Made by a program: the position numbers and the translations under genes. A stretch of 12,673 bases of DNA. Origin: Rhodospirillaceae bacterium (lineage in GTDB: Bacteria; Pseudomonadota; Alphaproteobacteria; Micavibrionales; Micavibrionaceae). Of the stretch, positions 1 through 7,283 are shown piece after piece. A model generated the notes under the pieces. That model was not told the DNA's origin. It saw only the letters and a program-made list of their open reading frames with translations, and made no database searches. The stretch lies in NCBI GenBank assembly GCA_003452275.1, contig DMIT01000213.1:1-12673 (forward strand). Reading direction: 5' to 3'. Position 1 is the stretch's first letter. Every line of letters begins with the position of its first letter.

Positions 1-1273
1 CTGATCCGCCGGAATTGATAACCAGCCGCGCATCAGGGGCGGCGATAATTGTATCGGCCCCTTTCAGTACGATCACCGCCTTGCTGCGTTTGGCGGCGGC
101 AAAGGCGCGTTCGGGCTTTGATCCTTTCAGATCGGGAAAGATACGCGCAAATTCTCCGTCATGCGGGGTCAGAATACAATGTGGCCCCAATGCCGCCATC
201 AGTAATTTCGGGTCATCGGCAAAAACCGATAATGCGTCGGCGTCCAGAACGCATAGTTTTTGCGGGCTGGCCTGAACGGAATCAAAAATAACTTTTTTCA
301 ATGCGCCGATATTATCCATACCCGTCCCGCACCCGATCAACACGGCATTGCGGCGGGGGTCTTTGATATGTTCTTTAAAACGCGCCAGTTCACCCATCGG
401 TTCCACCAGCAAGCTCGGGTTGTGTAATTGATGAATGATGGCAGTATCAGCGGGGGCCACCACGGTGACCAGTCCCGCGCCAATGCGAAGGGCGGCAGTT
501 GCGGCAAGGCTTGCCGCCCCTGTCATAGCCTTTCCGCCAAGGACGACGACATGCCCATGGTGATATTTATGGGCGTAAACCGGTTTGTTGAAATCTGCCT
601 GCGCCCACGGCAACGCGGTTGAATTTTCCAGCATGAACGGGCCAATCGGCGGCAAGACATCTTCCGTGATGCCGATATCGGCGACGATAACCTCGCCCGA
701 TGCCTGACGCCCCGGCAGCAATAAATGCCCGGGCTTTTTCCATCCGAAAGTGATGGTGATGTCGGCCTGCGGCGTGCAATCCTGACAGTCGCCGCTATCC
801 GCATTCATGCCGGACGGTACATCAATGGCAATGATCGGGCATTCTGTTTCGCGAAGACTAATCAGCGTATCATATATCTGCTCTTCGACCGCGCGGGATA
901 GGCCTGTCCCGAATACAGCATCCACAATCAGGCCATCGGCGGGGAATTCAACATCCGCAAAAGCGACGATATCGTCTTTCCATGTGTCTGCCGCGCGGGA
1001 TGCATCCCCTTGCAGATCGTGAATATCCACGGCGCAGGCCACGGTCACGTCCCAATTTTTCTTTTTAAGGGCCGCGGCAACGATCAATCCGTCCCCACCA
1101 TTATTCCCTGATCCACACAGGACAAGGACGGGCTGTTTTGAATAACGGGAAATGATTTCTTCCGCTACGGCTTTGCCGGCACGCTGCATCAGGGAAAAGG
1201 AGGTTGTTTTCCCGGTACAAGCCGCTTTTTCAGCCAGTTTCATCTGATGGGTTGAGAGAATCTCGGATGTCAT
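1..1273 (-). CDS. nnrD: Bifunctional NAD(P)H-hydrate epimerase / ADP-dependent dehydratase, 3' end outside the window
   Basis: This enzyme repairs damaged nicotinamide cofactors. An N-terminal YjeF_N domain epimerises R- and S-NAD(P)HX, and a C-terminal ribokinase-like domain dehydrates S-NAD(P)HX using ADP. I translated the minus strand from the ATG at 1271-1273 and found 424 open codons to the window edge. Residues 54-62 read GSGNNGGDG, the epimerase nucleotide-binding motif, followed by DVPSG. The dehydratase half shows VVVLGGKAMTGAA and, near residues 368-374, LTPHDGEF. The visible part ends at NSGGS. Family members are usually about 480-520 residues, so some 60-90 residues, including the GTGD active-site segment, should lie to the left. 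No Shine-Dalgarno is seen before the ATG, but a promoter-like pair sits just upstream. In some alphaproteobacteria nnrD neighbours glnB-glnA, which cannot be checked here. Confidence 0.95.
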   Translation of the reverse strand, partial: MTSEILSTHQMKLAEKAACTGKTTSFSLMQRAGKAVAEEIISRYSKQPVLVLCGSGNNGGDGLIVAAALKKKNWDVTVACAVDIHDLQGDASRAADTWKDDIVAFADVEFPADGLIVDAVFGTGLSRAVEEQIYDTLISLRETECPIIAIDVPSGMNADSGDCQDCTPQADITITFGWKKPGHLLLPGRQASGEVIVADIGITEDVLPPIGPFMLENSTALPWAQADFNKPVYAHKYHHGHVVVLGGKAMTGAASLAATAALRIGAGLVTVVAPADTAIIHQLHNPSLLVEPMGELARFKEHIKDPRRNAVLIGCGTGMDNIGALKKVIFDSVQASPQKLCVLDADALSVFADDPKLLMAALGPHCILTPHDGEFARIFPDLKGSKPERAFAAAKRSKAVIVLKGADTIIAAPDARLVINSGGS

Positions 1274-1281
1274 AGAGGCTA

Positions 1282-1310
1282 TTTATGACCCATGCGGCAT
1301 GAGTCGGCAA
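1282..1310 (-). promoter_or_regulatory. Candidate sigma70-type promoter for nnrD
   Basis: On the minus strand a TTGCCG (plus 1305-1310) lies 17 bp before CATAAA (plus 1282-1287). Each matches four of six consensus positions. Transcription would start around 1275, within a couple of bases of the nnrD ATG at 1273, which has no Shine-Dalgarno. This suggests a leaderless or nearly leaderless message. It is a prediction from pattern only. Confidence 0.4.
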
Positions 1311-1354
1311 TATGCATCCTGCGATTTTCTCTGTTTTTTCTTACCCAATCGCAC

Positions 1355-1360
1355 TATACT
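1355..1360 (+). promoter_or_regulatory. Candidate -10 box for nfeD (leaderless geometry)
   Basis: TATACT matches the -10 consensus at five of six positions and ends 7 nt before the chosen nfeD ATG at 1367, where transcription would be expected to start. No Shine-Dalgarno precedes that ATG. The -35 region 17 bp upstream (1332-1337, TGTTTT) is poor, so the promoter call rests on the -10 box and its spacing. Confidence 0.35.
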
Positions 1361-1366
1361 ATATGG

Positions 1367-1807
1367 ATGGAAGGTTTTTTACTTATTCTCTTTGCATTCG
1401 TGCTGATAATTGCCGAAGCCCATGTGCCGTCATTCGGTATTCTGGGCATTGCGGGGATTATCTCCCTGCTGGCAGGAGGGCATTTCATTATCGAGCAAGG
1501 CGGCATTTTCGGCTACCCGCTTGACTGGCCGTTCTTCCTCGGCTTGGCAACAGCGACCGCCATTCCTTTATTTTTCGCCAGTTATGTTATCGCCAAACAC
1601 CGCCATAAAAAACCAGTGGCAGGTGTCGAGGGTATGATTGGCCGCCCTGCCAAAATCGTCGAATGGTCGGGCAACACAGGCCGAGTCCATGTACAGGGCG
1701 AGTTATGGGCCGCCCATTCTACGCATCCATTTTCATTTGCCGAAGGCGATCTGGTCATCATTGGCGGCGTTAACGACATGTCATTGCATATTCACCCTAA
1801 AAACTAG
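1367..1807 (+). CDS. nfeD: NfeD-family membrane protein (short form)
   Basis: Short NfeD proteins partner SPFH/stomatin-type proteins (slipins) in membrane microdomains, and their soluble OB-fold domain is thought to contact the partner. From the ATG at 1367 the protein has 146 residues. The first ~75 form hydrophobic segments (FLLILFAFVLIIAEAH, then FGILGIAGIISLLAGG, then FFLGLATATAIPLFFASYVIA). Residues ~84-144 are an OB-fold domain with GVEGMIGRPAKI, GRVHVQGELWAA and EGDLVIIGG, typical of the NfeD C-terminus. The ClpP-like protease domain of long NfeD proteins is absent. The frame opens 25 codons earlier at 1292, but that extension is unconserved-looking and the protein begins naturally with the first membrane helix at 1367. 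It ends 15 bp before the slipin gene, with which it surely forms an operon. A direct protease role is unlikely. Confidence 0.9.
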   Translation: MEGFLLILFAFVLIIAEAHVPSFGILGIAGIISLLAGGHFIIEQGGIFGYPLDWPFFLGLATATAIPLFFASYVIAKHRHKKPVAGVEGMIGRPAKIVEWSGNTGRVHVQGELWAAHSTHPFSFAEGDLVIIGGVNDMSLHIHPKN

Positions 1808-1822
1808 ATACAGGAGACTAAA

Positions 1823-2575
1823 ATGGGATTTATTCCGGTCGTACTCGTGGGCTTGCTCGTATTGGCCTTTGCGTCCATCCGCATTATCAAGGAATATGAA
1901 CGCGGTGTGGTTTATACGCTAGGGAAATATACCGGTGTGCGTGAAGCCGGTTTGCAATTCGTCCTGCCGGCGATCCAGCAAATGCAAATCGTCGATATCC
2001 GCGTCCGTACCGATGATATTCCGGCACAGGATTTGATTTCCAAAGATAACGTGTCAGTACGCGTCAGCGGGGTTTTGAACTATCGCGTCACCGACCCCGG
2101 CCTTGCGATTAACCGTAGCGAAGATTTCCTGTTCCGTACCAACCAGTTGGCGCAAACCACCCTGCGTTCCATCCTCGGGCAACATGACCTTGACGATATG
2201 CTGCAAAAACGTAATGAGCTGAACAAAGCCATTCAATCCGAACTGGACGGACAGACCGAAGGTTCGGGGATCAAGGTCATCAGTGTTGAAATCAAACATG
2301 TGGATATCGACCCCAGCATGATTAAGGCCATTGGACGTCAGGCCGAGGCCGAGCGTGAACGTCGCGCCAAAATCATTAATGCCGAAGGTGAATTACAGGC
2401 CGCGAAACAACTGGACGAAGCCGCTGCCATTCTGGCGCAACGCCCTGAGACGATGCAATTGCGTTATCTGGGGACACTGGGCGAATTCGCGGCATCCAAA
2501 GGGGCCAGTACCATCGTGCTACCGCTGCCGATGGACATCCTGAAAACCGCGACAGATTTGCTGGGCAAAAAATAA
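1823..2575 (+). CDS. Slipin: SPFH/stomatin-like membrane protein
   Basis: Slipins (prokaryotic stomatin homologues) anchor in the cytoplasmic membrane, oligomerise and organise membrane microdomains. The 250-residue product starts with one hydrophobic segment (GFIPVVLVGLLVLAFASI). It continues into the SPFH domain with IKEYERGVVYTLGKYTGVR, the conserved DIRVRTDDIPAQDLISKDNVSV region and LRSILGQHDLDDML. A helical, probably coiled-coil region of AEAERERRAKIINAEGE type follows, then a hydrophobic C-terminal stretch (STIVLPLPMDILKTATDL). An AGGAG at 1812-1816, six bases before the ATG, fixes the start. Length and order match p-stomatins encoded beside nfeD. E. coli QmcA is related, but the direct pairing with a short NfeD favours the slipin name. 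The gene ends 6 bp from the converging pentapeptide gene with no hairpin between them. Confidence 0.93.
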   Translation: MGFIPVVLVGLLVLAFASIRIIKEYERGVVYTLGKYTGVREAGLQFVLPAIQQMQIVDIRVRTDDIPAQDLISKDNVSVRVSGVLNYRVTDPGLAINRSEDFLFRTNQLAQTTLRSILGQHDLDDMLQKRNELNKAIQSELDGQTEGSGIKVISVEIKHVDIDPSMIKAIGRQAEAERERRAKIINAEGELQAAKQLDEAAAILAQRPETMQLRYLGTLGEFAASKGASTIVLPLPMDILKTATDLLGKK

Positions 2576-2581
2576 CAGGAA

Positions 2582-3895
2582 TTATTCCGAGAGGGATTGG
2601 ATCGAAAAGGCCTTGCCGGCTTTTTCTGGATCGAATTTTGCGCCGGTCGTATCTGCACCGTTTAGAATAATGCCCTCCATCTTGGCCCCTGTGAAATCCG
2701 CATCCCGCAGATCACAATTGGTCAGATTGGCGAATGATAAATCTGCGTCGCTGAAATCTACATTCTTCATTTTAGCCCCTTGCAGATCGACATAGCGCAA
2801 TTCTGCCCCCTTCAGATTACAGGGGGCAAACCGTTGCTGGGAACCGGTTGCGAATAACAGAGGCAGGAAATTTGTCTCGCGCATATCTGAATGCGAAAAT
2901 TTTGCCCCTTGTAAATTCGCACCGCGAAAATCGGCCTGAACCAGATCACACCGCCTGAAATCAGCCCCTTGCAAATTTGCACTTTGCAATTCGACCTGGA
3001 ATAAATTCATGCCGAAAAATTTGGCGTTGACCGCTTTTAAGGCAGTCAGCTTTTGTTTTTTCAGCGTTTTGCATTCCCGCAAATCATAACCGGATAAATC
3101 CAGATAATTCCCTTCTTTGCCTGATGAATTGACCCATTCCTGATGATCGTCGATCATCTGCATCAACGGCTTTTGTAACTCTTCCAATGATGGGCCGATA
3201 TTGGAATCGGTCAGCGCATCCGTCAGGTCAACGCCGCTATTGGCAATGGCCTCGATATTCGCGCCGGTCAGGATGGCGCTCTGCATATTTGCGCCCGCCA
3301 GATTCACGTTTTCGAAATTGGCCCCGCTTAAATCCGCGCCGATCAACCTCGCGCCACGTAAATCTGCGCCATGAATTTTCGTCAGACTTAAATTGGCATC
3401 GGTAAAATTGGCGTTATTCGCCATACTGCCGATCAATTTGGCGCCCGTCATATTCGCACCGCGAAAATTCACCGGCTGCGGTTGGGCGTAGGTTCCGTCG
3501 GATGTCAGCGCACCGCCGCGCAAATCGGCACGTTCCAGATCGGCACCTGCCAAATTCGCACTTTCGATTTTTGCTCCCCGCAAATCGGCACGCATAAAAT
3601 TCGTGTGAATCAAATTGGAAAAACTAAGGTCGCAGGCATATAAAGAGGCTTCCTGAAAAATCGTGAAAGCCAGATTCATATGGGTCATATCACAACCCGA
3701 AAAATCTGCCTGTCGCAAATTTTTATCACTCAGGCTTAACCCTGAAATATCCACCCGCTTCAGCAAGGCCCTGCGGCCCCCGATGCGCCCCTCCAGATAG
3801 CGTTCATGAAGGGCCACCAACCCGTCCAACTGGCTTTGGCTTAATCGCTCCAGAGGGGTATCATCAGGGGTATGACTATAAGGATCGTTTGACAT
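2582..3895 (-). CDS. Pentapeptide-repeat protein with two repeat modules
   Basis: The 437-residue product is dominated by A(D/N)LXX pentapeptide repeats, which fold as a right-handed quadrilateral beta-helix. Examples are ADLRGAKIESANLAGADLE (103-121) and ANLQGADFRRCDLVQADF (306-323). Repeats run from about residues 48 to 228 and 265 to 420. Between them is a non-repeat linker (~231-262). Both blocks start similarly: residues 26-55 (LHERYLEG...VDISGLSL) and 247-272 (DDHQEWVN...LDLSGYDL), pointing to an ancient duplication. Short insertions at ~131-142 and ~345-358 probably loop out of the helix. No signal peptide or membrane segment is seen, so it is probably cytosolic. The ATG at 3893-3895 has AGAGAG nearby upstream. 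The function is unknown. It is about twice the length of the gyrase-mimic Qnr/MfpA proteins and has extra domains, so a quinolone-resistance role should not be inferred. Confidence 0.9.
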   Translation of the reverse strand: MSNDPYSHTPDDTPLERLSQSQLDGLVALHERYLEGRIGGRRALLKRVDISGLSLSDKNLRQADFSGCDMTHMNLAFTIFQEASLYACDLSFSNLIHTNFMRADLRGAKIESANLAGADLERADLRGGALTSDGTYAQPQPVNFRGANMTGAKLIGSMANNANFTDANLSLTKIHGADLRGARLIGADLSGANFENVNLAGANMQSAILTGANIEAIANSGVDLTDALTDSNIGPSLEELQKPLMQMIDDHQEWVNSSGKEGNYLDLSGYDLRECKTLKKQKLTALKAVNAKFFGMNLFQVELQSANLQGADFRRCDLVQADFRGANLQGAKFSHSDMRETNFLPLLFATGSQQRFAPCNLKGAELRYVDLQGAKMKNVDFSDADLSFANLTNCDLRDADFTGAKMEGIILNGADTTGAKFDPEKAGKAFSIQSLSE

Positions 3896-3941
3896 TCATT
3901 TACTCTCTGTTCAAATATGGGCTTTATGCTAAAATCACCGG

Positions 3942-4145
3942 ATGAAAAAAGAAATTAGGTTTTTATATATCGTTTTATTTTGCACTCTGACATTAGGGAT
4001 CAGCGGTTGCGGTATCATGCCCGGCAAACTGGTTTCCCCCTCCGAAGCAGAAAAAGAAAAACGGGAAGAACAAAACGGTACAACGGCGCATAACCCTGCT
4101 GCCGTTCCCACTTTCCCCGCCGTGTATCCCAAGGCTACAAGATAG
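3942..4145 (+). CDS. Small outer-membrane lipoprotein, possibly LptM-like
   Basis: This 67-residue protein has a lipoprotein signal: a basic start (MKKEIRF), a hydrophobic core and the lipobox ISGC with Cys23. The residue after the cysteine is glycine, so sorting to the outer membrane is expected. The mature part is short, with a charged stretch (SEAEKEKREEQ) and a Pro-rich end (VPTFPAVYPK). The CG..PG pattern after the lipid anchor and a YPK-like tail recall small alphaproteobacterial lipoproteins related to LptM (YifL), which aids assembly of the LPS translocon. That link is tentative, as the usual KGPLYLP-type motif is not seen. There is no Shine-Dalgarno. TATGCT (3925-3930) could be a -10 box giving a very short leader. 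The gene lies 46 bp from the divergent pentapeptide gene and ends 7 bp from the converging DUF3426-like gene. Confidence 0.75.
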   Translation: MKKEIRFLYIVLFCTLTLGISGCGIMPGKLVSPSEAEKEKREEQNGTTAHNPAAVPTFPAVYPKATR

Positions 4146-4152
4146 TACGCGA

Positions 4153-4680
4153 TCATTCGGTAAAACTGATTTTAATCGCACCCACCGTTTCGGGGATGGA
4201 ATCCGGTACAGATATGTTAAAGTTATAAACGCCCTCTTTCCCTAAAGCATCTAACGGTAAAGCATGGTTGACTTCCTCAATCACCTTCCCGCCATCGTCC
4301 AGATAGGTCAGTTTCAATTCAGGCACCCTGACATTCTGATTGGTGATATTGATAAGATGGCCGACAATTTCACGTTTGCCGCCTTCCGATTGTAATAGAA
4401 CACGATCAATGGTGAATGCATCTTCGGGGTTGAGGCGAGCATAGACAGTTAATGGGAACCCTGCGGCCTCATAAACCGATGCCAAAGCCGGCACAGCACG
4501 GGTTATGGACCATCGGGCAGACACCAACCCCAGCAGCAGACAGGTGAAAACAGCCAATGCCACCATGAAGCTCGCAAAATGGCTTAAGAAACCTTGATAA
4601 CCATTTGGAAAAAGACCATTTTTTAAACGAGCAGGAAGGATCTTCTGCAAAATGACGGCAAGTTTTGTTTTGATACTCAC
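4153..4680 (-). CDS. Membrane protein with DUF3426-like domain (separated C-terminal half of a zinc-ribbon protein)
   Basis: The 175-residue product starts at a GTG (4678-4680). It has a basic N-terminus, one membrane helix (~35-56, FASFMVALAVFTCLLLGLVS) and an exported beta-rich domain. Residues 105-122, IVGHLINITNQNVRVPEL, are the recognisable core of DUF3426, which usually reads VxGxIxNxxxxxxxVPxL. In other proteobacteria this domain forms the C-terminus of a protein that begins with an MJ0042 zinc ribbon. Here the ribbon is encoded directly upstream in the same frame, separated by TAA and two codons. An AGAG lies 9 nt before the GTG and could allow independent initiation. The function is unknown. 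Either two separate polypeptides are made or the stop is a recent mutation or sequence error. Confidence 0.8.
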   Translation of the reverse strand: MSIKTKLAVILQKILPARLKNGLFPNGYQGFLSHFASFMVALAVFTCLLLGLVSARWSITRAVPALASVYEAAGFPLTVYARLNPEDAFTIDRVLLQSEGGKREIVGHLINITNQNVRVPELKLTYLDDGGKVIEEVNHALPLDALGKEGVYNFNISVPDSIPETVGAIKISFTE

Positions 4681-4686
4681 CCGTTC

Positions 4687-4917
4687 TTACTCTGGTTTTG
4701 CCAGTTTGGGCTTTTTCTTGCCATCGTCAAAGGCGATATCGTCAACATCGATATCGGTTGACTGGATCAGATTAATCAGGTCTTCGAGGGCTTTTTTCCC
4801 GCCCTCTTGAAACCATTCATGTTTACATTTTTTACAGCGAACCTGACGCCCATCCGGCCCAATAGCCTCATTCGGAACGTTATAGCTTGCAGAACAGGAT
4901 GGACAGGTTAAAATCAT
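4687..4917 (-). CDS. MJ0042-type zinc-ribbon protein (N-terminal half of the zinc-ribbon/DUF3426 pair)
   Basis: A 76-residue protein whose first 35 residues are a classic MJ0042 zinc ribbon. C5PSC8 and C28KKC31 should bind one zinc, with YNVPNEAIGPDGRQVRCKKC between them and HEW after. The rest is charged and probably disordered (DIDVDDIAFDDGKKKPKLAKPE). It lacks a membrane segment of its own. The domain normally sits at the cytoplasmic N-terminus of a DUF3426 membrane protein, and the missing part is encoded immediately downstream in the same frame. The start at 4917 is natural, since the ribbon begins at residue 2. No clear Shine-Dalgarno is visible. The gene is divergent from ftsE (85 bp between starts), an arrangement I associate with alphaproteobacterial ftsEX loci. 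Confidence 0.85.
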   Translation of the reverse strand: MILTCPSCSASYNVPNEAIGPDGRQVRCKKCKHEWFQEGGKKALEDLINLIQSTDIDVDDIAFDDGKKKPKLAKPE

Positions 4918-5002
4918 TGCTTCTATCTGATAAGATTCTTAATATCACGTCACAGCGATTGTATGTCGATGAGTCGCTTTGAGCAACAGGGTTTATAGTT
5001 TT

Positions 5003-5707
5003 ATGATTAAATTTGAGCATGTCGGTTTGCGTTATGGTATTGGCCCTGAAGTCCTGAGTGATATTACCTTCACACTGGAACAAGGATCATTTCATTTCCT
5101 GTGCGGCCCGTCGGGAGCAGGGAAATCATCGCTGATGACGTTGCTATACCTAGGCCGCAAATGTTCGCGCGGACAAATCCACATGATGGGCAAAGATACC
5201 AGTAAATTGAAACGCGATGAACTGGCAGAACTGCGCCAACAAATCGGGGTTGTGTTTCAGGATTTCAGATTGCTGCCGCATCTATCGGCATTCGATAATG
5301 CGGCGTTGCCATTGCGCATTTCCGGTGTGCCCGAGAAAAAAATCAAGAATCATGTCGAAGAATTGCTGGACTGGGTGGGGCTGGGTGATTGTATGAAACG
5401 TCTGCCGGCAACCTTGTCAGGCGGTCAACAACAACGGATTGCGATTGCGCGCGCGGTCATTGCCAATCCGCGCCTTCTGCTCGCTGACGAACCGACAGGA
5501 AATCTGGATGATGAAATCGGCATGAAACTGATGGGGTTGTTTGAACAACTGAATAAAATGGGTACAACGATTTTAATCGCCACCCACTCGACCCAGATTT
5601 TAGACAGATTGCCGCATCGGCGTTTGATTTTAAATCAGGGGCATCTGGAAATCTTTGATCCGACTGCCGCCCCCTTTGCCACACCGCCCGAGGTTGCCCA
5701 TGCTTAA
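5003..5707 (+). CDS. ftsE: Cell-division ATP-binding protein FtsE
   Basis: FtsE is the ATPase of the FtsEX complex, which uses ATP-driven shape change to activate periplasmic murein hydrolases at the division site. The 234-residue protein has every ABC motif: Walker A GPSGAGKSS (35-43), Q-loop VFQDFRLLP (Q86), signature LSGGQ (138-142), Walker B LLLADEP (158-164, catalytic E163) and the H-loop histidine H195. QDFRLLPHLSAFDNAALPLR is characteristic of FtsE rather than of general lipoprotein or macrolide exporters. I place the start at the ATG at 5003. An earlier TTG at 4979 would only add an unconserved octapeptide. The Shine-Dalgarno is weak. It is first in a five-gene operon, and its stop overlaps the ftsX start (ATGCTTAA). 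Confidence 0.95.
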   Translation: MIKFEHVGLRYGIGPEVLSDITFTLEQGSFHFLCGPSGAGKSSLMTLLYLGRKCSRGQIHMMGKDTSKLKRDELAELRQQIGVVFQDFRLLPHLSAFDNAALPLRISGVPEKKIKNHVEELLDWVGLGDCMKRLPATLSGGQQQRIAIARAVIANPRLLLADEPTGNLDDEIGMKLMGLFEQLNKMGTTILIATHSTQILDRLPHRRLILNQGHLEIFDPTAAPFATPPEVAHA

Positions 5708-6617
5708 GTCATCGCTTCACCACCATATTTTTTCTATCACCCAGCATCGCAAAGCCGGATATGACATACCATTGCATACCCGCCTGGGGACAGAGTTCCT
5801 TGTGCTGCTGATCGCACTGATGACTTACCTCCTCCTCCTCTCGGCCACCGGAAGCATCGGGCTGGGGCATATGGCGGACAAATGGGTGTCGGGGTTGGAA
5901 AATGCCATGACTATCGAAATACCCGCTAAGGATGGCGCTAAGCAACAGGCCGAAAATCTGGTTGATAGACTGAAGAAACTGGAAAGCGTGAAATCCGCGC
6001 GCGTCCTCACCCAGTCCGATATGGGCGATATGTTATCGCCATGGTTGGGAAATGATACATCCGTATTGGCAGACCTGCCGTTGCCGACATTGGTCTCCGT
6101 CGAATTGACCAAACGTACCCCTGCCCTCACGCAGACTATTCAAAATCTGGTCAACAGTATCGCACCCCAAGCCATTGTCGATTCCCACGAAGCATGGTTG
6201 GTTGATCTTTTAAAACTGACCAACGGATTACGCCTGACCGCTTTTGTCGTCTTTGGCCTGATCCTGTTCGTGACGTCCTTCGTGATTGGCGGGGCCGTCC
6301 GCTCGCGCATGGCGATGCACCAGCGGGAACTGGAATTGTTGCATACGATGGGCGCGACGGATAAATATATCAGCCTGCAATTCATTCGCTATATCTTTTC
6401 ACAAACCATGAAAGGCTTGGGATTCGGGCTGGTGGCAGGAATGATAACTTTTATCGGCTTTGCCATTTTCGCCAACCAATCCACAGGGACTTTACCCGAA
6501 TTGAGGATGGGGCAAAATGACTGGATTATTCTGGCCTCTATTCCCTTATTACTATTAATCATTGGCACTTTGACAGCACGGCAGACTGTCTATCGCGTCT
6601 TAAACGAAATGCCTTAA
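5700..6617 (+). CDS. ftsX: Cell-division protein FtsX (permease-like)
   Basis: FtsX is the membrane partner of FtsE and relays ATP hydrolysis to murein-hydrolase activators in the periplasm. The 305-residue protein has the FtsX topology. A cytoplasmic N-terminus and one helix (LVLLIALMTYLLLLSATG) are followed by a ~120-residue periplasmic loop with AMTIEIPA and LKKLESVKSARVLTQSDM. Three further helices follow (AFVVFGLILFVTSFVIGG; GLGFGLVAGMITFIGFAIF; IILASIPLLLLIIGTLTA). RELELLHTMGATDKYI, after the second helix, is the conserved cytoplasmic coupling segment. The ATG at 5700 overlaps the ftsE stop by 8 bp, implying translational coupling. An upstream TTG at 5655 in the same frame would lie well inside ftsE and is rejected. 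Confidence 0.94.
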   Translation: MLKSSLHHHIFSITQHRKAGYDIPLHTRLGTEFLVLLIALMTYLLLLSATGSIGLGHMADKWVSGLENAMTIEIPAKDGAKQQAENLVDRLKKLESVKSARVLTQSDMGDMLSPWLGNDTSVLADLPLPTLVSVELTKRTPALTQTIQNLVNSIAPQAIVDSHEAWLVDLLKLTNGLRLTAFVVFGLILFVTSFVIGGAVRSRMAMHQRELELLHTMGATDKYISLQFIRYIFSQTMKGLGFGLVAGMITFIGFAIFANQSTGTLPELRMGQNDWIILASIPLLLLIIGTLTARQTVYRVLNEMP

Positions 6618-6629
6618 AACACATAGAGA

Positions 6630-7265
6630 ATGTTGAACATCGTCCGTAAATTCCTGATGATCCTGATCGTTACCATCGGCATTCCTGTCTTGCTGTGGGG
6701 GACGGGTTTTATCGTGTTTACCGCCGCCATTTATTACATGGGCGAACCGCACCAGCCTGATAAAATCGATGGTGCCATCGTCCTGACCGGAGGAACTAAC
6801 CGCGTCAGCAAGGGATTAGACCTGCTGGCCGACGGCCGCATTTCCCATTTATTGGTCAGTGGCGTTCATAAGGATGTGGACATACGCGACATCATGACCG
6901 TATGGGGCAAAAAAGACAATGTGCCGCCCTGCTGCATTACATTGGGCCGCGAAGCCGGAAACACCATCGGCAATGCGCAGGAAGCCCGCAAATGGATTGA
7001 CCATGAAAAACTGCAAAAAGTTTATATCATCACTGCCAATTACCACATGCCGCGCGCATTACTGGAATTCAACCACCAGATTCCAGGCATCAAAATCATT
7101 CCCTTTCCCGTCCAACCGGAAAATTTCGATCCGCGGCAATATATATTCTGGCGAACCGATTTCGTCGAATATCATAAAATGCTGCTGACGATCTATCGCA
7201 TCCTTGTCTATCCCGACGAAACAAATGCTTTGCCGGAATCTTTGAATGATGCTCTTCGCAAATAA
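6630..7265 (+). CDS. YdcF/SanA-like DUF218 membrane-anchored protein
   Basis: The 211-residue protein has one N-terminal membrane helix (~8-35) followed by a DUF218 domain, a Rossmann-like fold found in E. coli YdcF, SanA and ElyC and often tied to envelope integrity. Visible family motifs are DGAIVLTGG (47-55), the strand HLLVSGV (73-79), AGNTIGNAQEA (109-119) and the ITANYHMPRA segment (134-143). Length and helix placement suggest the domain faces the periplasm. It sits 12 bp after ftsX and 18 bp before plsC in one operon, with AGAGA just before the ATG. A role in peptidoglycan or lipid-carrier metabolism alongside FtsEX is plausible but unproven. The biochemical activity of this subfamily is not settled. 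Confidence 0.88.
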   Translation: MLNIVRKFLMILIVTIGIPVLLWGTGFIVFTAAIYYMGEPHQPDKIDGAIVLTGGTNRVSKGLDLLADGRISHLLVSGVHKDVDIRDIMTVWGKKDNVPPCCITLGREAGNTIGNAQEARKWIDHEKLQKVYIITANYHMPRALLEFNHQIPGIKIIPFPVQPENFDPRQYIFWRTDFVEYHKMLLTIYRILVYPDETNALPESLNDALRK

Positions 7266-7283
7266 GTAACAGAAATAGAAACA

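Noticed and set aside
15..1022. Several short ORFs on the plus strand and in other minus frames
   Set aside because: They are shadows of the open nnrD frame, which has unmistakable epimerase and dehydratase motifs across the whole stretch.
1292..1366. Earlier start for nfeD
   Set aside because: The added 25 residues have no conserved features, and the promoter-like TATACT would lie inside the extension. The family starts at the first membrane helix.
2582..3895. Qnr/MfpA-type gyrase-protection protein
   Set aside because: The protein is twice the usual length with a linker and leaders, and pentapeptide folds alone do not show gyrase binding.
4979..5007. TTGAGC-17-TATGAT as a promoter for ftsE
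   Set aside because: The hexamers look good, but the -10 box contains the ftsE ATG itself, so transcription would begin inside the coding region and remove a conserved N-terminal strand.
5655..5699. TTG start for ftsX
   Set aside because: It would overlap ftsE by 53 bp and add an unconserved Pro/Arg-rich peptide. The ATG at 5700 gives the normal stop/start overlap.
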